From: a bacterium
GTDB lineage: Bacteria > Bacillota > Clostridia > Oscillospirales > Oscillospiraceae
Assembly: GCA_019424865.1 (NCBI GenBank)
Contig: JAHYYS010000002.1
Location: 1 to 23,350 of the forward strand
DNA length: 23,350 nt
Direction: 5' to 3'
The notes beneath the pieces were generated by a model. The model ran no database searches, was not told the origin of the DNA, and was given only the letters and a program-made list of their open reading frames with translations. Both the position numbers and the translations under genes were made by a program. Below, piece by piece: positions 6,161 through 14,266 of this stretch (the stretch's first letter is position 1; every line of letters starts with the position of its first letter).

Positions 6161-7135
6161 TCATCCCTCCTCTCGCTGGAACAGCAGGCATTTTACCTGG
6201 TGCCCCGGTGAAATTTCTGTCAGCCCCGGATCCTGCTGCCCGCAGGCCTGCGTGCAATGGGGGCAGCGGGGACTGAAGGAGCACCCTTCGGGCAGGGCAG
6301 TGGGATCCGGCATCAGGCCGGCAATGGGGTTCAGCCGTTCCGTGTCCCTGTCCAAATCCGGAATGGAGCCAAACAGGCCCTGCGTATAGGGGTGGGACGC
6401 GTGGTCGTAGATGTCGCTCAGGTCCCCATACTCCACAATCTCTCCGGCGTACATAATGGCCACTTTGTCGCATACCTGGGCCACCACGCCCAAATCGTGG
6501 GTGATCAAAATCATAGAGGTATTCAGCTGCTGTTTCAAATTCGCCATCAGCTCCAACACCTGGGCCTGAATGGTCACGTCCAGCGCGGTGGTGGGTTCGT
6601 CGGCAATCAGCAGCTTGGGGCTGCAGGCCAGTGCAATGGCAATTACCACGCGCTGTTTCATCCCGCCGGAAAACTGGTGGGGATAGTCCCCATAGCGCTC
6701 CCCTGAAATGCCAACCATCTCCAGCATCTCCTGGGCCTTGATGGCGGCCTGGGCCCGGGACACCTGATTGTGCAGGCGAATCACCTCGGCAATCTGATCT
6801 CCCACTGTCATCACGGGATTCAGGGAGGTCATGGGGTCCTGAAAAATCATGGAGATATCATGGCCGCGCATTTTGCGCAGCTCGCGCTTTGATTTTTTCA
6901 GCACATTTTCCCCGTTGAACATAATCTCCCCACCCACTATTTTCCCAGGAGGATTGGGGACTAGGTTCATAATGCTCAGCGCCGTCGTCGTCTTGCCCGC
7001 ACCGGTCTCACCCACCAGCCCCAAGGTCTCACCGGGCTGCAGCTCCAGAGACAAGTGATTGACTGCATGCACCACACTTTTGTCCTTAATAAACTGGACG
7101 GACAGATCCTTGATGGATAAAATTGCTTCTCCCAT
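6161..7135 (-). CDS. Oligopeptide/dipeptide ABC transporter ATPase, OppD/DppD type
   Basis: The partner ATPase of the OppF-type protein. In its 324 residues are Walker A GETGAGKTT (about 41-49), Q-loop MIFQDPMTSLNP, signature FSGGMKQRV, Walker B LLIADEPTTALD and switch histidine in LITHDLG. The C-terminal extension carries five cysteines (CSFSPRCPHCTQAC, then C in VKCLL) spaced like those that hold a [4Fe-4S] cluster in some OppD/DppD proteins. Whether a cluster forms here is not known. The ATG at 7135 has AAGGAG six bases upstream and follows oppC after a gap of about a dozen bases. The context, with OppA, B, C and F in one transcript, makes the transporter complete. Confidence 0.93.
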   Translation of the reverse strand: MGEAILSIKDLSVQFIKDKSVVHAVNHLSLELQPGETLGLVGETGAGKTTTALSIMNLVPNPPGKIVGGEIMFNGENVLKKSKRELRKMRGHDISMIFQDPMTSLNPVMTVGDQIAEVIRLHNQVSRAQAAIKAQEMLEMVGISGERYGDYPHQFSGGMKQRVVIAIALACSPKLLIADEPTTALDVTIQAQVLELMANLKQQLNTSMILITHDLGVVAQVCDKVAIMYAGEIVEYGDLSDIYDHASHPYTQGLFGSIPDLDRDTERLNPIAGLMPDPTALPEGCSFSPRCPHCTQACGQQDPGLTEISPGHQVKCLLFQREEG

Positions 7136-7147
7136 AGCTCTTCTCCT

Positions 7148-8041
7148 TTAGGTCTTCAGTCTGGGGTCCAGCGCGTCGCGCAGACCGTCGCCGAACAGGT
7201 TCAAGCCGAAGATAATCATCATAATGGCAAGCCCGGGGAAGGTCATCACCCACCAGTAGCTTCTGAAATACGGTCTTGCGGCCGAGAGCATGGCGCCCCA
7301 CTCCGCCGAGGGCGGCTGTACGCCCAGCCCGATGAAACTCAGCGCCGACGCCTCCAAAATTGCCTTGGCCACACTCATGGTGATCTGAACAATAATGGGG
7401 GCCAGGCAGTTTGGCAGGATGTGGCGCATAATAATGCGCAGATCCGATGCACCGATAGACCTCGCCGCCTCAATATACTCCTGCTCCTTCACCGACAAAA
7501 TGGAAGCGCGTACAATTCGGGCATAGGCGGGCACCGCTCCAATGGCCACCGCGATAATCACGTTGCGGATTCCGTTGCCCAGGGCCGCAACAATGGAAAT
7601 GCCCAGCAGCGTGCTGGGGATGGCCAGCATAATGTCAATCAAACGCATCAAAACGTTGTCCGTCTTGCCCCCGTAGAAACCTGCCAAGGCTCCAACCAGC
7701 ATGCCCACCGCCGCGGACAGGACGGCTGCACACACACCGATCGCCAGGGAGTAGCGGCTGCCGTAAATGACGCGGCTAAATACGTCCCGCCCAAAGTCGT
7801 CTGTCCCAAAGAGGTGGGCGGCGCTGGGCGGCTGAAACTTCTGTGCCAGGTCCTGGTCATCCACGCCATAGGGCGCGATAAAATCAGCAAAAAGCGCCAT
7901 GATAATCAACAGTATTATCAGAACAAGACCCACCATAGCCATTTTATTCTTTTTCAGTCCCCGCCAGGTCTGGCTCAGCATCCCCTCTTTTTTGACGGCT
8001 GCAAAGTCCACCGCAGTGCTGTTTGTCGCTGTCGCCCCCAT
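7148..8041 (-). CDS. Oligopeptide/dipeptide ABC transporter permease, OppC/DppC type
   Basis: The second membrane subunit of the importer, 297 residues. The N-terminal cytoplasmic part ends in KNKMAMVGLVLIILLIIMAL, the first membrane helix (about 33-53), followed by an extracellular segment with the OppC hallmark FGTDDFGRDVFSR (about 78-90). Five more helices follow. The EAA loop that contacts the ATPases is visible as EAARSIGASDLRIIMRHILP (about 189-208), with the DALDPR ending usual for DppC. The ATG at 8041 is two bases from the oppB stop, with AGGAGG upstream, so translation is probably coupled. Confidence 0.93.
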   Translation of the reverse strand: MGATATNSTAVDFAAVKKEGMLSQTWRGLKKNKMAMVGLVLIILLIIMALFADFIAPYGVDDQDLAQKFQPPSAAHLFGTDDFGRDVFSRVIYGSRYSLAIGVCAAVLSAAVGMLVGALAGFYGGKTDNVLMRLIDIMLAIPSTLLGISIVAALGNGIRNVIIAVAIGAVPAYARIVRASILSVKEQEYIEAARSIGASDLRIIMRHILPNCLAPIIVQITMSVAKAILEASALSFIGLGVQPPSAEWGAMLSAARPYFRSYWWVMTFPGLAIMMIIFGLNLFGDGLRDALDPRLKT

Positions 8042-8043
8042 GC

Positions 8044-9036
8044 TTATCCCTCCTTGTTGTCCGTAGCGGCCGCAGCGGCTATGGCCTGTTTCTTTTTCTT
8101 CTTACCGCCTTTATACTGCGACTTGATCCGCGGGTCCACAAAGGCATAGAGAATGTCCACCATCAGATTGACAATGGAAAAAGCAAAGGCAATAAACAGC
8201 ACGCCTCCCTGTACCATGGGATAGTTCTTGACATTAATGGCGTCCACCATCAGCTTTCCGATTCCCGGAATGGAGAAAATGGACTCCGCCAAAATCGCGC
8301 CGCCCAGCATGGTGCCAAAGGAGATGCCCACCACCGTGATAATGGGAATCAGCGCGTTGCGCAGCGCATGGCGCATCACAATGACAAACTCCGTTTGTCC
8401 CTTTGCTCTGGCTGTTGTGATATAGTCCTGACGGATGACCTCCAGCATGGCCGAGCGGGTCTGGCGCATAATGGTGGCGCTGGAGGCCATGCCGACGGTC
8501 AGCGTGGGCAGGATCCAGTGCAGGGGCGTATCAAATCCAGAAGGCGGCAGCACCTTCAGGTTAACGGCAAAAATAATGATCAGCATCAGGCCCGTCCAGA
8601 AGTTTGGCATGGAGACGCCGGTCAGGGCCACCACTGTAGCCGCTTTATCAAAAATGGAATATTGCTTTACCGCCGCTATGACACCTGTCACCACGCCCAC
8701 AATGGTCGCAAAGGCCACACTTAAAACCGCCAAGGTCAAGGTAGCCGGTATGCGATCCAAAATTTCAATTGTGACGGACTGCTTGGTGGTGTAAGACGTC
8801 CCGAAGTCAAACTCCGTCACAATATCTTTGATATAATTGAAATACCGCACCAGAAAGGGATCATTCAGTCCCAACTCCTCTTCCAGCTCTGCAATACTCT
8901 CCTCCGTGGCGTCCATACCCAGCATATATTCCGCCGGGCTGCCGGGGGTGAAATACAGGAGGCTGAAGATAATAAATGAGACGCCCAGCAGAACAGGGAT
9001 CAGGGCGAAAATTCGTTTGATAATATACCTTATCAT
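8044..9036 (-). CDS. Oligopeptide/dipeptide ABC transporter permease, OppB/DppB type
   Basis: The first membrane subunit of the importer, 330 residues with six predicted helices. The N-terminus MIRYIIKRIFALIPVLLGVS is typical of OppB/DppB, followed by FTPGSPAEYMLG and a long periplasm-type loop on the outer face. The cytoplasmic EAA-type loop reads TTARAKGQTEFVIVMRHALR (about 214-233), and the C-terminal helix ends in DPRIKSQYKGG. A lysine-rich, alanine-rich tail (GGKKKKKQAIAAAAATDNKEG) extends beyond the usual family end. The ATG at 9036 has AAGGAG upstream, 41 bases after the creatininase-family stop codon. Confidence 0.93.
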   Translation of the reverse strand: MIRYIIKRIFALIPVLLGVSFIIFSLLYFTPGSPAEYMLGMDATEESIAELEEELGLNDPFLVRYFNYIKDIVTEFDFGTSYTTKQSVTIEILDRIPATLTLAVLSVAFATIVGVVTGVIAAVKQYSIFDKAATVVALTGVSMPNFWTGLMLIIIFAVNLKVLPPSGFDTPLHWILPTLTVGMASSATIMRQTRSAMLEVIRQDYITTARAKGQTEFVIVMRHALRNALIPIITVVGISFGTMLGGAILAESIFSIPGIGKLMVDAINVKNYPMVQGGVLFIAFAFSIVNLMVDILYAFVDPRIKSQYKGGKKKKKQAIAAAAATDNKEG

Positions 9037-9077
9037 AGCCTGCTCCTTATCCGAAAATGTGTTTTCCGGCTGCCGCT

Positions 9078-9824
9078 TCAGTGCCGCTCAATGATCTCGT
9101 CCACCAGCTTCTCCATATAGTCCAGCGCTTCTTCCGTCATTGCTTTTCCAATCTCATAGGTTGCCTTCCGGGCATCCCCCAGCGCGCCGTTGCGCGATGC
9201 GTCATTCTTCCAACTCCAGGCCGCGCCGCCCTTGATAAAGGAATCCCGGGTCAGCATGCTGTCCTGCATGATGCCGGGCACCCGGTCTTCCCGTACCGTT
9301 TCGGGGCACAGGTACAGACAGGAGGAGGTCTCCACCTCGCAGGCATGTCCGATCAGCTTGGGCAGTCCCGTCAGCCCGCCCAGGGAGATTTCAGATCCCA
9401 CCGCAGACCAGTATGCCTCCACACCGTGCAGCTGCTTCAGGTTGATCACCGCTCCCTCCAGTGCCGGGAAGTTGCCCCCGTGGGCGTTCAGGAACAGAAT
9501 TTTTTTGATACCGTGCTTGGCAATGGACACCCCGATATCCTCCAGCAGGTTCATCATGGTCTCCACCCGCAGCGTCACTGTACCGGGAAAGTCCATATGG
9601 TGCAGCGACAGGCCATAGGTCACGGGCGGGAAGACCACAACCTTTTTCCCGCAGCGCTCTGCCAGCTTCTCCGCAAAAGAGGACGCCCGCGCCGCGTCGG
9701 TGACAAACGTGGTATTGGGCCCGTGCTGCTCACAAGATCCTACGGGGACCAGCGCCACCTTGATGTGCTCCAGCTCCTGTTCCAGTTCCGGCCAAGTCAT
9801 CTGTCCAATTACCAATTTTTCCAT
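9078..9824 (-). CDS. Creatininase-family amidohydrolase
   Basis: A 248-residue member of the metal-dependent creatininase superfamily, whose proven members hydrolyse creatinine, formamidopyrimidines (ArfB) or a peptide tail (MftE). Visible landmarks are PVGSCEQHGPN (27-37, metal residues Glu32 and His34), Asp43 in VTDAARA, NAHGGN (113-118, His115) and HACEVETSS (160-168, Glu163). The common EQHGPHLPL reads EQHGPNTTF, so the substrate side differs from typical members. Lying between the binding-protein gene and the permease genes of one operon, it most likely acts on the imported compound by opening an amide or cyclic amide. The ATG at 9824 has a modest AAAGG site. The family call is strong; the substrate is unknown. 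Confidence 0.85.
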   Translation of the reverse strand: MEKLVIGQMTWPELEQELEHIKVALVPVGSCEQHGPNTTFVTDAARASSFAEKLAERCGKKVVVFPPVTYGLSLHHMDFPGTVTLRVETMMNLLEDIGVSIAKHGIKKILFLNAHGGNFPALEGAVINLKQLHGVEAYWSAVGSEISLGGLTGLPKLIGHACEVETSSCLYLCPETVREDRVPGIMQDSMLTRDSFIKGGAAWSWKNDASRNGALGDARKATYEIGKAMTEEALDYMEKLVDEIIERH

Positions 9825-9859
9825 TGTAAGTTTCCTTTCTTTTCCTTATTTTCTGCGCG

Positions 9860-9920
9860 CTCCGGCAGACCGCCGGAGGCAGGTATGGAACATGCGGAGC
9901 GGATATTCCGCTCCGCATGT
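9860..9920 (-). promoter_or_regulatory. Tandem hairpins between oppA-type and creatininase-family genes
   Basis: A perfect 14-base stem (9890-9903 with 9907-9920, loop TAT) begins 11 bases after the oppA-type stop codon on the minus strand. It is followed by a 7-base stem (9860-9866 with 9872-9878). Neither is followed by a T-run, so full termination is unlikely. Such a stem just downstream of a binding-protein gene usually protects the mRNA 3' end or partly reduces read-through, giving more binding protein than permease. That role is inferred. Confidence 0.55.
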
Positions 9921-9931
9921 CCTTCGTCAGA

Positions 9932-11494
9932 TTACTCGTATACAACTACGCCGGCAAAGGAGGGGATATTGCCCGGATCACAATAGAAGTTCTCCACTTT
10001 GTCCGTGATGACATAGTTCACCGTCTTATTCGCCACTGGAATCATATAATACTGGCCATAGATATACTCCTGCAGCTCGGCATACACCGCAGCGCGTTCC
10101 GTCTCATCATAGGTGGCGCTTCCCTGATCCAGCAGTTCATCAATATGGGTGTCATTGGGGCGCAGGAATCCGTCGCTGCGGGTATCAAAATCTGCCAGGG
10201 CGTGGCCCGGGTCGCCGGTGGAATAGGTGGCAGCCATCACGACAATCTGGTTGTCGCCCCGCCGCCCGGCCGCAATTACCTCAGAGGTAGACGCCGTGGC
10301 AATTTCTGCGGTCACTCCAATCTCCCGCCACATGTTCTGGGCAATTACGCCAATGTTCTGCTGCTCAGAGCTGTTGGGCAGGTTCAGTGTCAGCGTCAGA
10401 CCGTCGGCATAGCCGGCGTCGGCCAGCAGCTGTTTGGCCTGCTCTACATCATATACGTGCCCGCCCTGTGACTCATAGGCAAACACAGTGTTTGGCATTA
10501 CACTCTCTGCCACTGTGGCATAGCTGCCATAGACGGAAGTAACCAGGGAGTCCAGATCGAGCGCCATGGAGAGTGCCTGTCGAACCCGAACGTCACTGAG
10601 CACCTCATCATCCATGGTGAAAGCAATGTAGGACATACCGTAGCTGTCCCCGCTGACAACCTCCAGCCCGTCCAGCGCTGCCAGTCGGTCCAGATCCGCG
10701 GTATCCGGGTCCAGGACAATATCTGCGTTGCCGGCCTCAATCTCCAAGGCCCGGTTGGCCGTCTCCGTAATAAACTTCAGTGTCAAAGTACTGTATGCAG
10801 GTTTCTCTCCCCAGTAGTTCTCATTGCGCTTCAGCGTAATGCTGGTGCCAGTGGTCCAGCTGTCAAACATAAAGGGACCCGTTCCCACGGGGCTGCGGCC
10901 AAACTGGTCATCCCCCATCTCCTCCACTGCCTTCTTGGAGACGATCTCACCGCGGGTAGAGGCCAGATAGTTGAAGATTGCAGCGTAAGGGTTCTTGGTG
11001 GCCACATCCACCACTAATTCGCTGACCACCTTGGTGTTTTCCGGATCAAAAGCGGCAAAAATCGCGGCACTGGAGGGCTTTTCCACGGCGCGCTGGATAG
11101 AAAACACTACGTCCTCCGCCGTCAGCTTCTCTCCGTTGTGGAAGTACACGTCATCCCGCAGAGTAAAACGAACCGTGTGGTCATCGATTTGCTCCCAGCT
11201 CTCCGCCAGGCAGGGGACAATGTTTCCTTCCTCGTCTTTTGTAACCAGGGTTTCAAAAATTTGGACCTGAGTGGTCATGGCTACCAGTTCAGTGTTTCCG
11301 TGCGGGTCAATGTTGGACGGCTCCGCCTTCAGCACCACCACTACTTCATCCTTTACTGAACCGGTGCTCCCGCTCCCGGAGGCGTCCGACTGACTGGTCT
11401 GCCCGGAGCTTCCACATCCAGACAACAGGGTTGTCGCCAACGCGGCGGCAAGGGCTAATGCAAGAATACGGTTCTTTCTGCTTCGCGGTTTCAT
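9932..11494 (-). CDS. Extracellular solute-binding lipoprotein, OppA/DppA type (SBP_bac_5)
   Basis: The receptor that captures the substrate outside the cell and hands it to OppBC. Its 520 residues start with a basic n-region and hydrophobic core ending in the lipobox LLSGC (about 23-27), so it should be lipid-anchored at Cys27. A Ser/Gly-rich linker follows. The family body includes EPSNIDPHGNTE, PCLAESWEQIDDHTVRF, the FHNGEKLTAEDVVFS signature and PVGTGPFMFDSW. The start ATG at 11494 lies eight bases after AAGGAGGAG. The ligand pocket cannot be read from sequence, so dipeptide, longer peptide, nickel chelate or opine-like ligands all remain open. Downstream hairpins may favour its higher expression. 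Confidence 0.93.
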   Translation of the reverse strand: MKPRSRKNRILALALAAALATTLLSGCGSSGQTSQSDASGSGSTGSVKDEVVVVLKAEPSNIDPHGNTELVAMTTQVQIFETLVTKDEEGNIVPCLAESWEQIDDHTVRFTLRDDVYFHNGEKLTAEDVVFSIQRAVEKPSSAAIFAAFDPENTKVVSELVVDVATKNPYAAIFNYLASTRGEIVSKKAVEEMGDDQFGRSPVGTGPFMFDSWTTGTSITLKRNENYWGEKPAYSTLTLKFITETANRALEIEAGNADIVLDPDTADLDRLAALDGLEVVSGDSYGMSYIAFTMDDEVLSDVRVRQALSMALDLDSLVTSVYGSYATVAESVMPNTVFAYESQGGHVYDVEQAKQLLADAGYADGLTLTLNLPNSSEQQNIGVIAQNMWREIGVTAEIATASTSEVIAAGRRGDNQIVVMAATYSTGDPGHALADFDTRSDGFLRPNDTHIDELLDQGSATYDETERAAVYAELQEYIYGQYYMIPVANKTVNYVITDKVENFYCDPGNIPSFAGVVVYE

Positions 11495-11531
11495 GGTTCA
11501 TTCTCCTCCTTTTCTTGTGCCTTTTCTCTAT

Positions 11532-12662
11532 TTATAGCCAGTGTGCCTGATCCCAGAGTTTCAGGGTCTGGCCAAGGCCCTTTCCCAGCGCATTTTGATA
11601 CAGCGTATAGCCCCAAGAGACGTCCTCCACCGGCAGTCCGCCAGACACAAACAAAATTCGATCCTCATCCGAGGTTCTGGGGGATATCTTTCCCACCGCC
11701 ACATCGCTCAGGCTGAGCATATCCTCCGCTTTGAGCTGTCCGGCCTGGATCAGCTTAAAGATCTGATAGCTGGGGGCCCAGTCCTTTGTGCTCTCGATCC
11801 CGTCCGGGTGCATCTGCCCCTCCTCGTACCAGACGCTGTGCATCGGCCAGTAGTCAAAAATAACCTTGTTATTCCGCCAGCACTCGTCCGTAATCTCCGC
11901 GTGTCCGGTGGCGGTGAACAAACAGCCAGGTTTGAGCCAGGCTTCATCAATGACTACGGGAACCGGTCCGGCCGCCGCCACGCTGATCACGTCGGAGTCT
12001 ACAATACAGTCCTTCAGCGTGGGGCAAATGACCATTTCCACGTTGGGGAACTCCGGCGCCAGCTCCGCAGCAAACGCCCGAGCGCTCTCCTCTTTGATGT
12101 CATAGAGGTACAGCCTCTTTGCGTCCGGCATATTGAACAGGATCCCTCTAGCGCAGGCGCGGCTGATGACGCCGCAGCCCACTACGCCCAGAGACTGTGC
12201 CCCCTTGCGTGCCAGGTACTTGGTGGCGACGCCGGGCACGCAGCCCGTCCGCATGGCGCTGAGCAGATTGGCCGACATAATGGCCAGCGGCTCGCCTGTG
12301 ACCGGGTCGTTCAGACATACCAGCAAAATGGATCGGGGCAGGCCGCGCTCTTTGGGGTTGGATACGTTGGAGCCGTACCACTTCACGCCGCAGCAGTTGT
12401 ACCGCCCGCCCACGTAGGCGGGCATTGCCATATACCGCCGGTCGGGCCCTGCCTTGGGCATATTGGGGAACGGCGTGTCCTTGGGATACCAGAGCATACA
12501 TCCGTGGCTGCTCTGGTTATAGCCGCCCATCACAAAGTCGCCCTGTCCCAGCAGCTTAAAGGTGTCGTCCATTACCTCCACGCAGCTGGCCACGTCCAGA
12601 ACGCCGGCCTGCATCATATCCGGCTCTGAAAAAAATTTCAGCTCTACCTTTTTCCGTTCCAC
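11532..12662 (-). CDS. Ornithine cyclodeaminase / mu-crystallin family protein
   Basis: A 376-residue NAD(P)-dependent enzyme of the family that includes ornithine cyclodeaminase, alanine dehydrogenase (AlaDH) and ketimine reductases. The Rossmann motif GVVGCGVISR (159-168), preceded by SANLLSAMRTG, and an acidic Asp188 at the end of the second strand (LYDIKEES) suggest NAD. Lys94 (GVKWYGS) and Arg138 match substrate-binding positions. The Asp-bearing GGDCPGKTE-type motif of true ornithine cyclodeaminase is replaced by TATGHAEITDE, so that reaction is unlikely. The full-length pattern resembles database entries I recall labelled 'tyramine oxidase subunit B', a label of uncertain value. The start is GTG at 12662, seven bases after GGAGG. 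It lies 23 bases after the patB-type stop. Confidence 0.8.
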   Translation of the reverse strand: MERKKVELKFFSEPDMMQAGVLDVASCVEVMDDTFKLLGQGDFVMGGYNQSSHGCMLWYPKDTPFPNMPKAGPDRRYMAMPAYVGGRYNCCGVKWYGSNVSNPKERGLPRSILLVCLNDPVTGEPLAIMSANLLSAMRTGCVPGVATKYLARKGAQSLGVVGCGVISRACARGILFNMPDAKRLYLYDIKEESARAFAAELAPEFPNVEMVICPTLKDCIVDSDVISVAAAGPVPVVIDEAWLKPGCLFTATGHAEITDECWRNNKVIFDYWPMHSVWYEEGQMHPDGIESTKDWAPSYQIFKLIQAGQLKAEDMLSLSDVAVGKISPRTSDEDRILFVSGGLPVEDVSWGYTLYQNALGKGLGQTLKLWDQAHWL

Positions 12663-12685
12663 AAAGCGTCCTCCATTCTCTATAT

Positions 12686-13843
12686 CTAATTCAGTTGGAA
12701 TGCTTCCGCAATTCGCTTCAGCCCCTGTTCCAAATAGGATCTGGGCGTTCCAATGTTCAGCCGCATATACTGTCCATATTCCGCACTATAGTCCAGCCCC
12801 TGGTTCAACGCTACCCCTGCCTGCTGAACCGCCTTTTCCGCCAGCTGCCGATCCGTCAGCCCCAGCCGGGAAAGATCAAGCCACATCAGATAGGTGCTCT
12901 CCGGAACGTAGGCCTGGATTTCCGGGCATGCGGCCCGGAAAAAGTCCACCACAAAGTTGGCATTTGCCTCCAGATAGTTATTCAGCTCGTCCAGCCAGGC
13001 GCCTCCGCTGGTATACGCAGCTATCGTAGCCTCATACGCAAACAAGTTCGGGTACAAGTGGAAGGCATCCACCATATTTTTGACCGCTGTTCGGATCTGG
13101 GGATCCCGGATCATAATAGTGGAGGATTTCAGTCCGGCGATGTTAAAGGTCTTGCTTGGCGCCGACACCAAAACGGCCTGGGGATCCACATTGAGAATTG
13201 GCGTATGGACATGCCCGGAAAACACGATATCGCTATGGATCTCGTCGGACACCAGGATCACGCCGTATTGCTGACACAAAAGTGCAACACGCTCCAGCTC
13301 TTCTTTTGTCCAGACCCGCCCCACCGGATTATGAGGGCTGCACATCAGATACATCTTCGCCCCGTTCCGGAAGGTCCTCTCCAGATCCTCAAAATCAATT
13401 TTATAGGTCCCATCCCTGTGCAGCAGAGGCGACTGTACCAATTTGCGCTTCATATTCTCCACCACATGGAAAAACGGCGTATACACCGGCGGATTGATGA
13501 CAACAGAGTCATTTTCCCGGGTCAGGCTCAGGATAATGACAGCCAGCGCAGTCACGACACCAGGTATGGGGATAATGTCTTCCCGCTCCAGATGCAGATT
13601 GTGCCGGGTTTGGTTCCATTGGATTACGCTCTCGTAATAGTCCTTTCCGGCAAAGGTATATCCAAAGGTCTGATCCTCACTGCTCCGCCGGCGCAGCGCC
13701 TGTACAATCTCAGGCAAAACAGGAAAATCCATATCTGCAACCCAGAAGGGCATCAGATCCTCCCGACCGAAATCCCGCCCCAGAGCATCCCATTTCGTAC
13801 AGTTTGTTCCCCTGCGCTGTAATAAGCTGTCAAAATTATACAA
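12686..13843 (-). CDS. PatB/MalY-type PLP-dependent C-S lyase or aminotransferase
   Basis: A fold-type I PLP enzyme of 385 residues, the usual MalY/PatB length. Members mostly cleave the C-S bond of cystathionine or cysteine S-conjugates, giving a thiol, pyruvate and ammonia; some transaminate. Seen are the N-terminal YNFD with TKWD, WVADMDFP (about 34-41), the NPPVY and SPHNPVGR binding segments, the PLP aspartate in SDEIHSD and the Schiff-base lysine in SAPSKTFNIAGLKSS (Lys231). All catalytic residues are kept. Two TTG starts are possible: 13849, only one base from GAGGG, and 13843, seven bases away, which I prefer. It is the first gene of the opp-type operon, directly behind a near-consensus promoter. 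Confidence 0.88.
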   Translation of the reverse strand: MYNFDSLLQRRGTNCTKWDALGRDFGREDLMPFWVADMDFPVLPEIVQALRRRSSEDQTFGYTFAGKDYYESVIQWNQTRHNLHLEREDIIPIPGVVTALAVIILSLTRENDSVVINPPVYTPFFHVVENMKRKLVQSPLLHRDGTYKIDFEDLERTFRNGAKMYLMCSPHNPVGRVWTKEELERVALLCQQYGVILVSDEIHSDIVFSGHVHTPILNVDPQAVLVSAPSKTFNIAGLKSSTIMIRDPQIRTAVKNMVDAFHLYPNLFAYEATIAAYTSGGAWLDELNNYLEANANFVVDFFRAACPEIQAYVPESTYLMWLDLSRLGLTDRQLAEKAVQQAGVALNQGLDYSAEYGQYMRLNIGTPRSYLEQGLKRIAEAFQLN

Positions 13844-13883
13844 ATCCAATCCCTCAAATCAAAAAATGTTAGTCGCTAAATCT

Positions 13884-13912
13884 TTTATATCACTACTTCA
13901 CTGTATTGTCAA
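13884..13912 (-). promoter_or_regulatory. Near-consensus sigma-A promoter of the patB-opp operon
   Basis: On the minus strand there is a perfect -35 box TTGACA (13907-13912), exactly 17 bases of spacer and a -10 box TATAAA (13884-13889). The predicted transcription start is near 13877, about 30 bases before the first codon, leaving no room for an attenuator or riboswitch. The DNA upstream to about 14040 is very AT-rich, as an UP element would be. Such a strong core promoter suggests high expression unless a repressor acts. Confidence 0.85.
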
Positions 13913-14064
13913 TGATAAACTATAAAAACTGTTATTTTTACAAAATTCTATCCAATATTTTTTGTTATATATTACATATACATTTTGCAATAATCTTCCT
14001 TTTGTATAAGTATCTTATCTTTTTAGTCGCTTATCAATCTTTATCCGTCCCGAACCCTGCGTAC
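13913..14064. other. AT-rich upstream region of the patB-opp promoter
   Basis: About 150 bases of markedly AT-rich DNA, unlike the GC-rich surroundings, lie between the operon promoter and the tandem terminators of the hydrogenase operon. No open frame with a ribosome site is visible on either strand. The A and T runs immediately upstream of the -35 box could serve as an UP element or bind a regulator. No clear palindrome was found. Confidence 0.4.
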
Positions 14065-14114
14065 AAAAATTACGGCCTGTGCTGCAGTTATCCCAAAACT
14101 GCTGCACAGGCCGT
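14065..14114 (-). terminator. Second intrinsic terminator-like hairpin after the hydrogenase operon
   Basis: Eighteen-base arms (14072-14089 and 14097-14114, one mismatch) with a 7-base loop are followed on the minus strand by AATTTTTG. It lies about 90 bases beyond the first terminator and upstream of the patB-opp promoter. It is probably a back-up that keeps hydrogenase transcripts out of the next operon. Confidence 0.7.
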
Positions 14115-14197
14115 TGAGCGCCTCCGTCTATTTATTTTGTTCCATTCTATGCACCAGCCCGCTTTTCCCCCACCCAGATCCGATTTCAGCTGCCGGT

Positions 14198-14241
14198 TAA
14201 AAAAAGTACCGGCGGGGAAAGAGGACTTCCCCGCCGGTACT
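14198..14241 (-). terminator. Intrinsic terminator of the hydrogenase operon
   Basis: Perfect 15-base arms (14205-14219 and 14227-14241) enclose a 7-base loop and are followed on the minus strand by TTTTTT (plus-strand As 14199-14204). The stem begins 25 bases after the hydrogenase stop codon at 14267, the classic position for Rho-independent termination. Confidence 0.88.
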
Positions 14242-14266
14242 GGTCTGTATCCTTTTTTTATTTCAG

